From: Sinotaia quadrata
Lineage: Eukaryota > Mollusca > Gastropoda > Architaenioglossa > Viviparidae
DNA: 64,000 nucleotides
Assembly (NCBI GenBank): GCA_028829895.1
Contig: CM054180.1
Location: 100,538,635-100,602,634, forward strand
Direction: 5' to 3'
Position numbers and translations under genes: made by a program. Position 1 is the stretch's first letter; the number at the start of each line of letters is the position of its first letter. Under the pieces are notes generated by a model that was given only the letters and a program-made list of their open reading frames with translations, had not been told where the DNA came from and ran no database searches. Of this stretch, positions 38,801 through 48,700 are shown piece after piece.

Positions 38801-41800
38801 AAATGTTATTATTCTTATGATTTTCTTTTGTGACAAAATATAATTGTGCACTTAAGTAATAGTATCATGGTTATAAACTCCTTACTTTGTGAAAGTGTCA
38901 TGCATCTTTCAGATTAAAGTAAAATATACTTGGTTCACAATATTTAATAAGAGCTTATATTGGACAGTTTTATTATTATTAATTTCTTGATACCCTCCAA
39001 TATTTTATTTTCTAATTATCTAAATTATAAATACAAATTAAATTTTGCTATAATCTTAGTATTAATTATGACAAATTTGTCTTGCACAACATTGTTTTCA
39101 GCATGATAATATAATTTATTGAGAAAAATATGAATTAATTGTATACAGGGCTGTTAATAATTTTATATATATATAATATTCAGTTGTAAAAAGGTATTTT
39201 AAAGAGTACATCTGATTTTAAGTAATGGTCATTGTGTGCCTATATGCAATAAAACCTTTTTCTCCATTGTCAGAGGTTCAGCTTCAAGGATTCCTGCTTC
39301 ATTTATTATGTCCACTATTCTGTATCCCTTTGTATCTACATCTTTTGTCCAGCTCTATCCTGATTCACTCTGTGTTGACCATAAGGGTCAGACTTTTTAT
39401 ATCCTTTATATCTACATCTTTGTCCAGTTTTTTCCTGCCAAAAAGGATCATACTTTCATTACCTTTAGTACCAAGTTCTGCTATGTAATATTAATTGTTC
39501 CTTAACTCTCCCTTTGTGACAAGATATTATTTTAACACATATTCACTAACATTTAGAAAAAAAAATCTGATTTTTTTTTTTTTTAAATGCTTGTAATATG
39601 CAATTCTGATCTTCTCCACGCCCCAACCTCTGTACTTTACACGGAATATTTGAGTTTTCTATTTGTCTTTGTGTGCATTTAGGTTGTTCCCCCCAGCATC
39701 TTCACATTTCCGACAAGCAATTTCTGATGATGTCATTCAAGGCTACACCATACCAGCAGGCACAAAGATTGGCATCAGTTCTTCTGCACTCCACAGGTGA
39801 GACACACTTGAAGCCTTTTCTCCCCCACAGGTGAGATACACCCGAAGCATCTTCTCACTCCCTTACTTGAAATGTACTTAAGAAATTATGAAGGTGTTGG
39901 CCAATTTCACTTATCTCCTATTCTTTTAGTAAAAGCAAAAGTACTTCTTTTTAATTTTTACTTTAACAAAAAAATAGCAGGCGACCAGCCAAAGGCGAGA
40001 GGCGAACAAGGGCAAATGCAGGTCAGCACACAAAGCCAACACAGCAGAGATAATGATAAAAATGAGGGGAAGGAACCAGCTTAGGTAACAGAATAAATTT
40101 TTCCTGATTTTGATCAGTCTATCTGCAGAAAAACTCCAAACAGGGACTTGCACAGAACGTCTATATGTGACAGATCTGCTAGGACAAGTAACAGTAAAAT
40201 TCAGGAAATGCAACTTACTGTGTTCCACATGAAGAACAATGGTTGGGTTTAATTACAGACGCCTCTCCTGTTGCTTGATAAGCGGACGCATAGTTTATCA
40301 TCCTACATTGTTGCACTAAAGTGCTCTGCACGAGATCTGCTTAGGCATTGTAGTACAAGTATGCACTCACCACTAAACCTTTCCCTAACAAATACAGTTA
40401 TTAATAATGAATATATAGAATATAAGTGACAAAAAAAACATAGAAGAGGGGTGGAAATATTTGTCACACATATACATTCAGTATAACTGTGAAATAGTCC
40501 ATCTGTGGTGTATGATGTCACAAGCAAAAACAAAGTATGGTATTTCTCATCTAAAAAATTTTAAGTTTAAACTTTGAACAATCAGAAGTATATATTCAAA
40601 CAAAATCCTACCCATTTAACATAAATACATATAGAGTAGGGTATCAGTTTTTGTATTAAATGCATTTTCTGCCAATCTACATTAGCCAAAAATTTCCTTA
40701 GACTGAAAATGGTATACTCTTGTACTGTATAAGTTGCAACTTCCATGTTAACCAAAATGAATTTGTTTTATGGGGTTTATTTATTAGTTGAATTTTTGTT
40801 TGCCAAGTACTATGGTAACTGAGGACCTATGTTCAACAGAAACTATATATTAGTAGTAACTTCTATGGAGACCTTGATCTGACATGGTCACTTCTGCTTA
40901 CCATTCACTAATTTACTTTGCATTCTAAGTTGATTTTCAATTCAATACTTAAACAATTTGCATTCAAAATTGTTTTTCAATTCAACGCTTTAAGCAATTT
41001 GCATTCAAAGTTGATTTTAAATTCAATGCTTAAGAAATTTGCTTTCAAAGTTTCATGCCAATACTTAAGTAAACTGCATTCAAAGTTGATTTTCAAATCA
41101 ATGTTTACACAAATTTGATTCAACCAACAATTTCAGTTCCATCTGTTCTTTGTAAATTGTAAAATTTGTCTCTATTACAAAATAAAATCAATTCCTTTTT
41201 GCTACACAGATGAAAAGAAATGAGCTAGAATTATGCTCAGCAAGTAGAAGTGGCATATATATTTTCTACCTCGGTATCTTTGGTACAGTAGTTTCAGTAT
41301 TATTTGGTACAATCACACCTTATGCTTTTGGATAACCATTTATTACATATAAATGTTCTTTCTAAATAGTTAATATTATTTTTAACTCAAACTAAATGCC
41401 TGAAACCCATTTCAGATTAGCACAATGTCATTGATTGGAAAGTCAGATTGGCTTGTATCAGTTGAACTAGTAGTGGGAAACAGCAACTCATACATAGTAA
41501 AAGAATTTAAAATATAGTTTAGATTTCAATGGATTACAGAGTAACCTTCAGAATGCCAATTACCCGAAGATTTTTGTGTCTCTTGAGAAACATTACAGTT
41601 TCATTTCATATTTAGATCTTTCTTGTATTAGTTGACAGATAATATGTATATAATACCATACACATCCCTTCAGAGGATTAAAAATACAAAATGAAGCTTA
41701 TAAGGACTGCAAATATCAACACAAAACTCCCTATAGTAAATATTTTTTGTTTTAATTTTCAGGCTTCCAGAAAATTGGAAAGATCCAGACTCATTTATTC

Positions 41801-42036
41801 CAGAACGTTTTCTACAGCCCTACAATCCATATGCATTCATGCCATTCAGTGCTGGGCCCTACATGTGTATTGGGCACAGATTCGCCATGAATGAAATAAA
41901 GGTTGTACTGGCCAGATTGTTACAGAGCTTTCAGATGAACTTGGTTCCATCCTACAAATACAAGCGTATCCGCCAGCTGACTGTTCAACCCTATCCACCA
42001 CTTGTCCTCAGAGTGTCCCTCATCAAAGCAAAGTGA
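20722..42036 (+). CDS. cytochrome P450, complete gene of 11 coding exons (493 aa)
   Basis: Exons 20722-20832, 23726-23805, 24994-25134, 26676-26782, 29826-29944, 30115-30227, 30855-30985, 35706-35827, 37386-37555, 39683-39796 and 41763-42036 all have GT-AG borders and sum to 1482 nt with continuous frame. The product is a haem-thiolate mono-oxygenase of normal length with an N-terminal membrane anchor, so a microsomal enzyme expected to use NADPH-P450 reductase. Landmarks: proline-rich hinge IPGRPYKP (38-45), oxygen-binding I-helix AGFETS (305-310), K-helix ESLR (362-365), PERF (416-419) and cysteine ligand Cys438 in FSAGPYMCIG. Two usually conserved residues differ: the C-helix Trp is His130, and the haem-propionate Arg is Tyr436. 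I cannot place it in a CYP family, and the substrate is unknown. Confidence 0.95.
21490..22840 (+). mobile_element. Ty3/gypsy-type LTR retroelement fragment (integrase C-terminus, polypurine tract, partial LTR) in P450 intron 1
   Basis: From about 21,502 the plus strand encodes the end of a retroelement integrase: a core-domain motif SPCYPQSNGKVENAVKTIKK, then a region ending in a LLPSAKTLL-type segment and, one frameshift later (near 21,830), a C-terminal domain with KAPKSNKW and a YRIRTDNGK segment. The open frame ends at 22,092. At 22,695-22,707 a purine run (gagaaagggggga) looks like a polypurine tract, followed by a TG-starting stretch taken as the beginning of the 3' LTR, with aataaa inside. 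The gag, protease and RT parts are absent, so this is a 5'-truncated, frameshifted, inactive copy. The LTR end point is a guess. Confidence 0.8.
22845..23200. repeat. irregular tandem repeat of aagctgcctgttgatgtt
   Basis: Units of 30-60 bp containing gctgcctgttgatgttac and catcattgtcactactgtaa, with variable order, in P450 intron 1 right after the retroelement fragment. Confidence 0.75.
23235..23465. repeat. 57-bp tandem repeat, 4 copies
   Basis: Unit contains gagtgcctgcttcattgact and caaacattattgacctaaat. P450 intron 1. Confidence 0.85.
23515..23690. repeat. about 43-bp tandem repeat, 4 copies
   Basis: Pattern gtccttttaaatgtttaca then gtgtcacta, ending shortly before the exon 2 acceptor. 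Confidence 0.75.
23726..23805 (+). CDS. P450 exon 2: hinge
   Basis: Residues 38-64 (last codon split). Acceptor ttttgcag. Encodes IPGRPYKPIIGNMFEAL, the proline-rich hinge that orients the catalytic domain behind the anchor. Donor ataaa|gtgag. Confidence 0.92.
24225..24775. repeat. 26-bp minisatellite, about 20 copies, in P450 intron 2
   Basis: Unit agtaagtctgtgaatcatgg plus cttgat, with a local higher-order duplication (24,410-24,500 resembles 24,520-24,600). Confidence 0.88.
24994..25134 (+). CDS. P450 exon 3
   Basis: Residues 64-111. Acceptor tttcctcag, donor cagg|gtaatc. Encodes the N-terminal beta sheet and B-region (for example FIRFYYLYGEEQLLTGDPDI). The open frame upstream of 24,994 is intronic. 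Confidence 0.92.
25250..25440. repeat. degenerate repeat of aatcacacaaaactaggccc
   Basis: Four to six imperfect units in P450 intron 3. The remaining 1.2 kb of the intron shows nothing recognisable. Confidence 0.6.
26676..26782 (+). CDS. P450 exon 4: C-helix
   Basis: Residues 111-147. Encodes the C-helix region GEAHHNVKRLMNPAFN. The usual WxxxR is HxxxR here (His130, Arg134), so the haem-propionate-contacting Trp is absent. His-type C-helices occur in some P450 lineages, so this need not be inactivating. Confidence 0.93.
26783..29825. other. P450 intron 4
   Basis: Three kilobases. Contains a weak repeat of aaacttttcacttcatagt type (26,890-27,130), a GC-richer unplaced stretch at 27,560-27,760 and a G-run at 29,203-29,212. 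Short open frames on both strands (for example 28,461-28,865) match nothing I know. Confidence 0.4.
29826..29944 (+). CDS. P450 exon 5
   Basis: Residues 147-186, D/E-helix region (FISIFDKTAQKAVSLWTAAV). Acceptor ataactgcag, donor cata|gtgagc. Confidence 0.92.
30115..30227 (+). CDS. P450 exon 6
   Basis: Residues 187-224. Encodes TLDVICECGFDYEM, the TLDVI...FGY-type segment typical of eukaryotic P450s, then the F-helix region. Acceptor atgctatgtcag, donor gtctgt. Confidence 0.93.
30523..30595. repeat. inverted repeat, 19-bp perfect arms
   Basis: atactcttttcagtgatga at 30,523-30,541 is the exact reverse complement of 30,577-30,595, with a 35-nt loop. It lies inside a direct duplication of cagacaagttcctgagtt. 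Confidence 0.8.
30855..30985 (+). CDS. P450 exon 7
   Basis: Residues 224-268, the charged G/H-helix region (RIPTKEKLKQEADI and VVKEKRNRIES). Acceptor ttcgttaacag; donor aagtg|gtagag. Confidence 0.92.
31062..31310. repeat. 42-bp minisatellite related to the exon 7 donor
   Basis: Five units contain tttccacagatgaggtagta then attataaacactgccattta. The true donor sequence starting at 30,986 (gtagagattacaaacactgt) is visibly related to the unit segment gtagtaattacaaacactgc. Confidence 0.8.
31320..31640. repeat. 41-bp minisatellite, 7 copies
   Basis: Unit tgttgtttgttcccacaaga, tacaatattaactataaaca, a. Copies in the middle are essentially identical, implying recent expansion. Confidence 0.92.
31880..32345. 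repeat. 32-bp minisatellite, about 14 copies
   Basis: Unit cattgtctaacctttcccat followed by aatatattatta. Confidence 0.9.
32735..32935. repeat. 62-65 bp tandem repeat, 3 copies
   Basis: Shared gttaactttttaccagttaa, then tatcacttttaaacattaa. P450 intron 7. Confidence 0.8.
33300..33695. repeat. 39-bp minisatellite, about 10 copies
   Basis: Unit tatagcttgcacatccaggt, aacagagggcaatataatc. The 39-bp period keeps frames open on the minus strand (a CYLDVQAIDYIAL peptide repeat); these are artefacts of the array. Confidence 0.9.
34075..34480. repeat. 32-bp minisatellite, about 12 copies
   Basis: Unit gtgcacactgtacattatgg, tcatcccttttg. Open frames here are artefacts. Confidence 0.9.
34515..34920. 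repeat. 27-bp minisatellite, about 15 copies
   Basis: Unit gtaagaacctcacagtaaaa, tgttgga. P450 intron 7, which thus holds seven distinct arrays in 4.7 kb. Confidence 0.9.
35706..35827 (+). CDS. P450 exon 8: I-helix start
   Basis: Residues 268-308. Encodes DVLSLLLMAKDE and VGGFLFAGFE, the first half of the I-helix (A/G)Gx(E/D)T motif; Thr309 comes from exon 9. Acceptor gtatgtcttcag. A copy of this acceptor lies 45 nt upstream (ending 35,660), in frame and without a stop, so a 15-residue longer isoform is possible. Confidence 0.93.
35857..36110. repeat. 52-bp minisatellite, about 5 copies
   Basis: Unit taacacatttttctaataga, tcacaaaatatgtgtaagac, acagtcatacac. Begins 30 nt after the exon 8 donor. 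Confidence 0.9.
36780..37260. repeat. degenerate 45-57 bp tandem repeat
   Basis: Copies share cttagtcataacagacacta and gtgaaatttcagtatgatgt. Ends about 125 nt before the exon 9 acceptor. The long open frame from 37,107 is array read-through joined to exon 9. Confidence 0.75.
37386..37555 (+). CDS. P450 exon 9: I-helix end to K-helix
   Basis: Residues 309-365. Starts TSSIALTWTLIMLAEH, completing the I-helix, and ends in the K-helix CVIKESLR whose Glu362 and Arg365 form the ExxR pair (the Arg codon is split). Acceptor cctggacag, donor cttcg|gtatgt. Confidence 0.94.
37703..37769. repeat. perfect inverted repeat, 23-bp arms
   Basis: 37,703-37,725 and 37,747-37,769 are exact reverse complements (ttaccacttataaagtctta plus tag), separated by 21 nt. 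It lies about 30 bp before the large 73-bp array. Confidence 0.92.
37796..38690. repeat. 73-bp minisatellite, about 12 copies, in P450 intron 9
   Basis: Unit tataaaagtattaaatttac, actagtggtatagaaacagt, gtaaatgtagtattaatata, ttcccagtttatc. Nine or ten internal copies differ by at most one or two bases (cagtgt/cagcgt, aaacag/aagcag). Only the edges are decayed, so the array is young or homogenised. Confidence 0.95.
38691..39682. other. rest of P450 intron 9
   Basis: About 1 kb of AT-rich sequence. The region 39,240-39,500 has a loosely repeated T/C-rich motif (cctttgtatctacatctttt); nothing coding is recognised. Confidence 0.4.
39683..39796 (+). CDS. P450 exon 10
   Basis: Residues 365-403. 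Encodes RLFPPASSHFRQAI, the segment following the K-helix, and the beta strand GYTIPAGTKIGISSSALHR. Donor ccacag|gtgaga; an identical 12-base donor occurs again 34 nt downstream. Confidence 0.93.
39797..39870 (+). repeat. tandem duplication of the exon 10 donor
   Basis: ccacaggtgagacacacttgaa from 39,791 is repeated at about 39,825 as ccacaggtgagatacacccg, period 34 nt. Both copies keep CAG|GTGAGA. Confidence 0.85.
39871..41762. other. P450 intron 10
   Basis: Contains a purine-rich, less AT-rich stretch (39,980-40,085) and a 40-bp tandem repeat at 40,915-41,120 (gcattcaaagttgattttca, attcaatgctt). No other feature recognised. Confidence 0.45.
40915..41120. repeat. 40-bp tandem repeat, 5 copies
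   Basis: Unit gcattcaaagttgattttca then attcaatgcttaa, with indels between copies. P450 intron 10. Confidence 0.82.
41763..42036 (+). CDS. P450 exon 11: haem-binding loop and C-terminus
   Basis: Residues 403-493 and TGA. Contains NWKDPDSFIPERF and the haem loop FSAGPYMCIGHRFAMNEIK with Cys438 at 41,866-41,868. The family consensus FxxGxRxCxG has Arg where this protein has Tyr436. Acceptor taattttcag. Confidence 0.95.
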
Positions 42037-42108
42037 AATGGCTAGAAACCTTGTTTCTAAGAGGTTCCCTCTGATAACTGTTTTTAGTGCACTGGCATAG
42101 AAGATGGT

Positions 42109-42114
42109 AATAAA
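42109..42114 (+). terminator. P450 poly(A) signal
   Basis: AATAAA 73 nt past the stop codon, the first canonical hexamer in the 3' UTR. Confidence 0.6.
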
Positions 42115-43740
42115 GCATTCTCTGTATATTACGTAACATGCATGTAATCAAGTAATCTGTGTATAATAAAAGATGTGTATATATGTAGATCCTGCTGATA
42201 AAAAGTGAAAAAAATGTATGCCCAGACTGACCAAGTTGGTTAAAAAATGTACTTTGCAAATTCATTTCTAATAAATAATATATTTTTTAATTTATCCTAG
42301 AAGTGATTTAGATACTTAATATTTTAATTTATACATTTAAATAAACAATATATATTTTATTCTAGAAGTGGTTTATATACTTAATATTTTAATTAAATAT
42401 TTAAAATAAATAATTGAAAACATTATATTATTATACACTGATTATTCATCTCTCAATAAATTAAGTGGTACTGGCATATTTTAGAAAAATGGCACATTTA
42501 CAGAAAGTTGGGTGACTGATAAGTTATCTCTCAATAAATTAAATGGTACTGGCATATTTACAGAAAGTTGGGTGGCTGATAAGTCTATGGCTGGGCTTTT
42601 GTTTATGGGTTCAAGACTTGAACATCTCTCCAGTTTGGGAATGTTGAGCTCAACATTAAAAAAACTGCAAATTGCTTAGAGATTAGGATATGAAGCTTTA
42701 ATAAAAATTAACATAATTTATTATAAAAGTGTGAAATGTTCATTTTTTTTTAAAGCAAAAGAATATAATTGATTGGTATTGTTCACTTGTCATGATATGG
42801 TTTAATTTCTTGATGCAATTTTTAAATCTACACTATTATTATTTATAGATATTTAAGATTTTATGATCAGTAAATGTAATTTCACTGTGCACTTTTCTAG
42901 TGTATTCTAAGACTTAAGTTGTTGTAATTACTAGAGCAATGGTAAACAGGCACTACCTATAAATGTGAAATGCTTATAGAAACAGGAATGTCTTCATAAA
43001 TTTAACACAAATTAAAAATGATATCACAGAAAAACAATTTTCAAGAAATTTGGAAAGACATTCTGTAAATTGCAAATAATTAAAAGTGTGAAGTACCGTA
43101 AAGAGCTGCTTCACTCGTACAATCAACGCTACAATTGAGATGAAATGAGAACAAAGATTTAAATGAAAAGATAATCCATAGGAGTACACAAAATGTAAAG
43201 CCTAATGACTGAATTTAAGCATTATAGACTTGTGTCTTTATATGTACAAGAAGTATGCAGGTCAACTCAGCACTCAATGTCAAAGTTTCATTAAGAAATC
43301 TAAACAATACAATGTTTGTGATTCATATCTAGTTCTTCTATACCTGAAAAATAGTTCTGAAAAAGTGGAACTGTATTTGTCATTCACCAAGTGTCCTGTT
43401 ACTTTTACAGCATTAAACTCCATTGATAAATTATATTCCCTCCCCCCACCCCCATTAAGAGCTGATTTATCTTTCATACGACATACTTTCAAATACCTTA
43501 ATTCCAATGATTCTGCCAAACAGGAGCCATTACTCTTTATTCTTCAAATAGATATGGTGTCAGCAAATTATAAAGAAATGTTTCTAAGTCCCCACACAGG
43601 AAATCATAATTTACATACATCCGAGCTACTTGCTTCTACTTGTAATTGAGTAAATTCAGTGCATTTCAATATATTAAGTATACAAAATGGTCATGCTCAA
43701 TTAAATGGAACAAGACACTTCTCAATACCAGATTTTTAGC
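42115..43740. other. intergenic DNA between convergent P450 and BRCA2
   Basis: AT-rich. Short direct duplications at 42,260-42,420 (tagaagtgatttagatact type) and 42,455-42,580 (tctcaataaattaa, ggtactggcatatt). A 139-codon open frame at 43,230-43,649 shows no domain or splice support and is not called. Confidence 0.45.
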
Positions 43741-44110
43741 TATGCAGTGAGAAGCAATATTAAAGATAAAATGAATAAAACCAAGCGAGAACTTATATTA
43801 AAGATGTAGAGAAGCAATATTAAAGATGTAGAGAAGCAACATTAAAGATGTAGAGAAGCAATATTAAAGATGTAGAGAAACAATATTAAAGATGTAGAGA
43901 AGCAATATTAAAGATGTCGAGAAGCATTATTAAAGATGTAGAGAAACAATATTAAAGAAGAAATTAGTAAAACCAAGCGAGAACTTATATTAAAGATGAA
44001 ATAAGTGAAACTAATAGAGAAGCAATATTAAAGATGTAGAAAACCAATATTAAAGATGAAATGAGTGAAACTAATAGAGAAGCAATATTAAAGATGCGGT
44101 TAATAAAACC
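43741..44110. repeat. 22-bp minisatellite, about 14 copies
   Basis: Unit agaagcaatattaaagatgt ag, interrupted by longer variants with aaccaagcgagaacttata. Confidence 0.88.
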
Positions 44111-44764
44111 AAGTGAGAATATTAAATATGGAGTGAATAAAACTGTCTCTCCTAATATAATTTACTATTATTATTTTAAAAAGCAAAGTTATGATTTTTA
44201 TATTATATAAAATTATAATGCACATATACAAATTGTACAAATTTGTACATCATTAAAATTAATGACAAGTGAGCAGCAAGTGCTGTAAAAAAAATGTCTG
44301 TTTATAAGTTAAATCTTCACATTTTAACAAACATAAACCAATATGAATAGAAAAAACAAAACATATTAATTATAATTATCTCTCTAATAGTATTGTTGAA
44401 ATAAATAATTATTTCATGTAAAATTGACCGATTTTCTGCCATATATTAGCAATAGTACCAAGGAAAACAACCTTTTGCAATACTCTAATATAATTAAAAT
44501 GTCTAATTTGTGTAAATATTCAATGAAGAAATGTTGAAGTTTTGTGGAACACCAGGGATTAGTAATATTTAACTAGCTTATCATAAGCATCTAAAAATTG
44601 TATGTTAAATGACTGGTAACCCCTGGACACATTTTCAAGCTATTTTCAGTTTACAGGCTAAACAAACAAGTTTAAATAAATAAATAAGTTTAAATAAAAA
44701 TATTTCTAATTTATTATCGAGGAGGATTAGAGGACTGGTAAGTCATCCTAACATTCTGACCCAA

Positions 44765-44925
44765 AAGAATGTACAGTAATGCATTTGTGTACTAACTTTT
44801 CCTGAATGACTGTATAGTAATGCACTTGTGTACTAACTTTTCCTGAATGACTGTATAGTAATGCACTTGTGTACTAACTTTTCCTGAATGACTGTATAGT
44901 AATGCACTTGTGTACTAATTCTCCT
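44765..44925. repeat. 41-bp tandem repeat, 4 copies
   Basis: Unit ctaacttttcctgaatgact, gtatagtaatgcacttgtgt, a. The inner copies are identical. Confidence 0.92.
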
Positions 44926-45069
44926 AAGGCTAGTCACTGTAATCTTTAACAATAACGTAATATAATTTTCTTTGAAAGTTTCAAAAACTAGATCAACCAT
45001 CTCTGATGAAGACACTAAAGATTTTGACATAGAAATACAGCTTGTTTCTTCTACATTACCAATCAACAA

Positions 45070-45190
45070 TACTTCTTTACACATAACTTCAGACTTCAAT
45101 CAAATTATATTTACACATAACTTCAGACTTCAATCACATTATATTTACACATAGCTTCAGACTTCAATCACATTATATTTTCACAGAACA
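45070..45190. repeat. 34-bp tandem repeat, 3 copies
   Basis: Unit acacataacttcagacttca, atcacattatattt. Lies 250-370 nt past the BRCA2 stop, possibly in its 3' UTR. Confidence 0.88.
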
Positions 45191-45437
45191 AAATCTCCGG
45201 TCTGTCCCAAAGATAAATGGATAATAATCAAAATATATCACAGTCATTCATCAATCTGGCATTACTGTACAACAAAGACAACATCACATCTCTTAATTCC
45301 TAAACAAATAAAAAAAGTACCTTCATATAACCCATGACAGCTCTTGTCAACCATTATTTGGCCATTCTTAATTATATGATATTGTTTCTATAGTCTGATA
45401 GACTGTACTAATATCATATCAGCCCTACAGGGAACAA

Positions 45438-45773
45438 CTACTGCTTCTTGCTACTCTCTGAATCCACTACCTGTGTTCTGCACGGAGTAAGGGGTTTAAA
45501 TGCTTTAGTAGCTGCAGGTGACTTGGTAACTGTTAACATGGGCAATGGCGGAGGCTTCCCATATGACTGAAGACGGGCCAGTTTTAGTTTTTGCATTGCA
45601 GTCTTTTTTTTCATTTCTACAGACACGGAGGAATTTTGTAGTTCCACTGAAATAGAAGGCTGTTGTTTACATATTGGTCCAGATTTAATGCTTGTACTGC
45701 ACATAGAGACAGCATGGCTGTCTTGTCCAGATGGTAATGACATCTGTTTATCAAGTGAGCAGCTGTCCACAAT
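45438..45773 (-). CDS. BRCA2: BRCA2 last coding exon
   Basis: Local residues 474-584 and TAG at 45,440-45,438. Acceptor ttctgaacag. Mostly Ser/Lys-rich and probably disordered, ending with the conserved YGKPPPLPMLTVTKSPAATK block and then only 21 more residues. Vertebrate BRCA2 continues much further, through nuclear localisation signals and a second RAD51-binding site. Neither is visible here. Confidence 0.92.
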   Translation of the reverse strand: MVDSCSLDKQMSLPSGQDSHAVSMCSTSIKSGPICKQQPSISVELQNSSVSVEMKKKTAMQKLKLARLQSYGKPPPLPMLTVTKSPAATKAFKPLTPCRTQVVDSESSKKQ

Positions 45774-48700
45774 CTGTTCAGAAAGATATGAAATTAAATA
45801 GATATGACTTACAATTATATTTATCCAAGAAATGAAAAGTAATTATCAAGAGAATTGAAAAGAGGATCTGGGGAAAAGGGAGTAATTTTATTATTCATTT
45901 GGCAGCACAAGGCTTAAAAATTATAAATGAGCCCCATCATAAAAACTGTTTACTAAATTATGAAAATTATACATGGCATTATGACTCTAAAAAATTATTT
46001 TGGTATAATTTAAAGGAATAAATTTGTAATCACTGTATCCAAACAATTAAGGCCAATTTACTACACAGAAGGAAAAAAATATCAACCTACTCTTCAAATT
46101 TGGAATATAAGTTGCATAATATGTAAAATATCTTGTTTTGTTTTTATTTTATTACTTTTTTAATGTGAAAAGTACGTACTAATTTCAAACTTCATTAAAA
46201 TTCATAAACTATTTACTATACAAGTAAAAAATTGAAGTAAGGCTTTTTTTCTTATCCAGAACATTAACTATAAATTATGAAAATTTTAGCTTTTAAAAAT
46301 TTAACTATTTTACAAAGGCTTTCATGTATATGTAACTTCGTAGCTGTATTTATGAGGAGCCATATGCTAAATTTCAAGTACATAAAATAATTAAAAGTAT
46401 TCAAAAGGGGGCTTGGCATACTGACCATCAGAGTAAAAATGTAGTTTTGAGAAAAAATGCATTTAAAGTAAAATAAAAACTGCAGAACTTGAAACTTTCC
46501 AAGGTTGTTTAATTTTTGTTTAAATATACCCTATCCATACCACATTGGACTGGTTAGTCATTTAGCTCTCTTAGCAACACAGAGTTAAAGATTCTGCCTT
46601 ACATCCTCACTGCACCTGTCTTACCAGACTAATACAAGAAAAAAGAGAATTAAAAAAAAAAAAATCAATTGACATTTTCAAAATTTGGAATACAAGTTGT
46701 CTTTGTCTTGAAAAAGCAATATCAGTTGTTACTTTTAGAATATCAGGTTTAGGTTTTATTTTTATTATTATTATTATGGATAAAATATCTACATTTCCCA
46801 AATTAAAGCATGTCCATTAGACTAGAAGAAAACTGGTTAAAAATCTTACAGCAAAATTAAAATGTTATTAAAAAGAGAATATTCTTCAACAAGTACACTT
46901 TATTAACTAAAAATTGGTTATTGTTATTTGATTTTTAATGTTTTATGCATATATCTGGCTTCATGTATTTGTATTATTGTCTTCTCTTATCACATTAGTA
47001 AATATTTTTGTTAAAAAAAACTTTCCTCAATTATAAGTGCACTGCATAATATCCAGAAATAAAGAGCTGTTAATATACATACATATTGCTTCTTTTATAT
47101 ATTTTCTAAAATTTTGTAGTAGAAATGATTAACTAAAACTTTGTGTAAATGGTGATAATGCCACATGTGATGGTCAGAACAAGTTTGACGTAAGATTGTT
47201 TCCATCACTGATGAATTTTTGTTTTAAAACTCAAGGCACTTTAAAAAATATAGAATAATTAGAACAGGATATTGAAGAATAATTATTCAAATCACTCTGT
47301 ACATTTTTAAACATACTGTTATTTTAAGAAGCTGAACTTTTTCTTAGCATTGCAATATAATTCATCAAAGTAGTACATTGCAGACTGATAATTTCATAAG
47401 AATACTGCATTAATGTCTTATATGTAAGCAGGATATGATTTATTAAAGTAAAAATTTTGTAACTGTCAAAATGATAGTGTACTGCTTGTACTCATCGCTA
47501 CCTGGCTGTCATTTTGAAAATGCGAACTTCTTCTGTCAGTAGAATGGGAAGTATAAACGTTCTTTGCAGAATTTTGCTTATCCCATCAAGTTTTGACTTC
47601 TAACTATAAATATATATATAAAGAAAATGTTTATTTCACAAGTGAAATTATGTTTTGTCAACTATGGTTAATAATAATGACCAATGAAATAAAACTCTGG
47701 AAAATGCTTGAAAGTCTTAGCAACAAACCTCAGCCAATCAACTCGAGCCTTTTATATATTTAGCATATATAAAATCCAATTAAATCGGGGCAATAGGTGG
47801 GGTGAAAGTTTGGGACAGTATTTTAACAATTACAGTTTAGGGAGGTAATCCACTTTATATGTATGTGCCATATTCCTTTCTACAATACTGTGGGCCAAAC
47901 ATTTGCGTTTTGGCCAATTTTCGACATAGGAAATACATTTTTCAACATGGGTGGGTTCAAAATATATATTTATAAACATAAAAAAAATTAAATATAAAAC
48001 CCTAAAAGAGAAGACATCGAACAATATAAATATATAATAATCTCAAAAGTGGAAAAAATATAAAATGGCTTGTGTAGATCATAAACTTAATATTCTAATT
48101 CCCTGAACAGGAGAAAGGTTCAGTTCCCTACTGAAGAACATCTTGCAAGTTGGTTTTCTAAGTTTCAAGAAATTCTGAGCAAAGCAGTTTTCATTTACAT
48201 CCAAACTATTCTACCCATTATATCACAGAAAAATGTGTAACCTCGTGGCCTGAAGTGCATGAAGAAATTAATCCAGTTAATCTCTCTTTGGCTTGCCTCA
48301 ACAGCTCTCCTTTCTGGAAAAAAAATGAAAATCAATGTCATTGGTCTTCTATAACAAGGAATTATTGATGTTAACAATATTTCTTCCTGAAAATCATAGT
48401 TGTAGGAATGTATGAATTCATGTATTGTACTTAAATTACTTAAATAACTCTTTTCCTAAAGACTACAATTGTAAAAACATGGTACTAAATCATGAATAAT
48501 AGTTAAATAAGATCACAATTGTAGAAACATAGTACGAAATCATGAATAATAATTAAATAAGATTACAATTGTAGGAATATGTTACAATGTTATGCAATAT
48601 AGCTAAATAGGTTTTTCCTGAAGATTTCATTTGTAGGAACACAGTTTAAATCATGCTACTCTGTACTCCAAGATGATTTCAGCTTAGCCTCTTAACTGCA

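Noticed and set aside
43230..43649. 139-codon plus-strand open frame
   Set aside because: AT-rich composition typical of the intergenic DNA, no recognised domain, no splice or promoter evidence.
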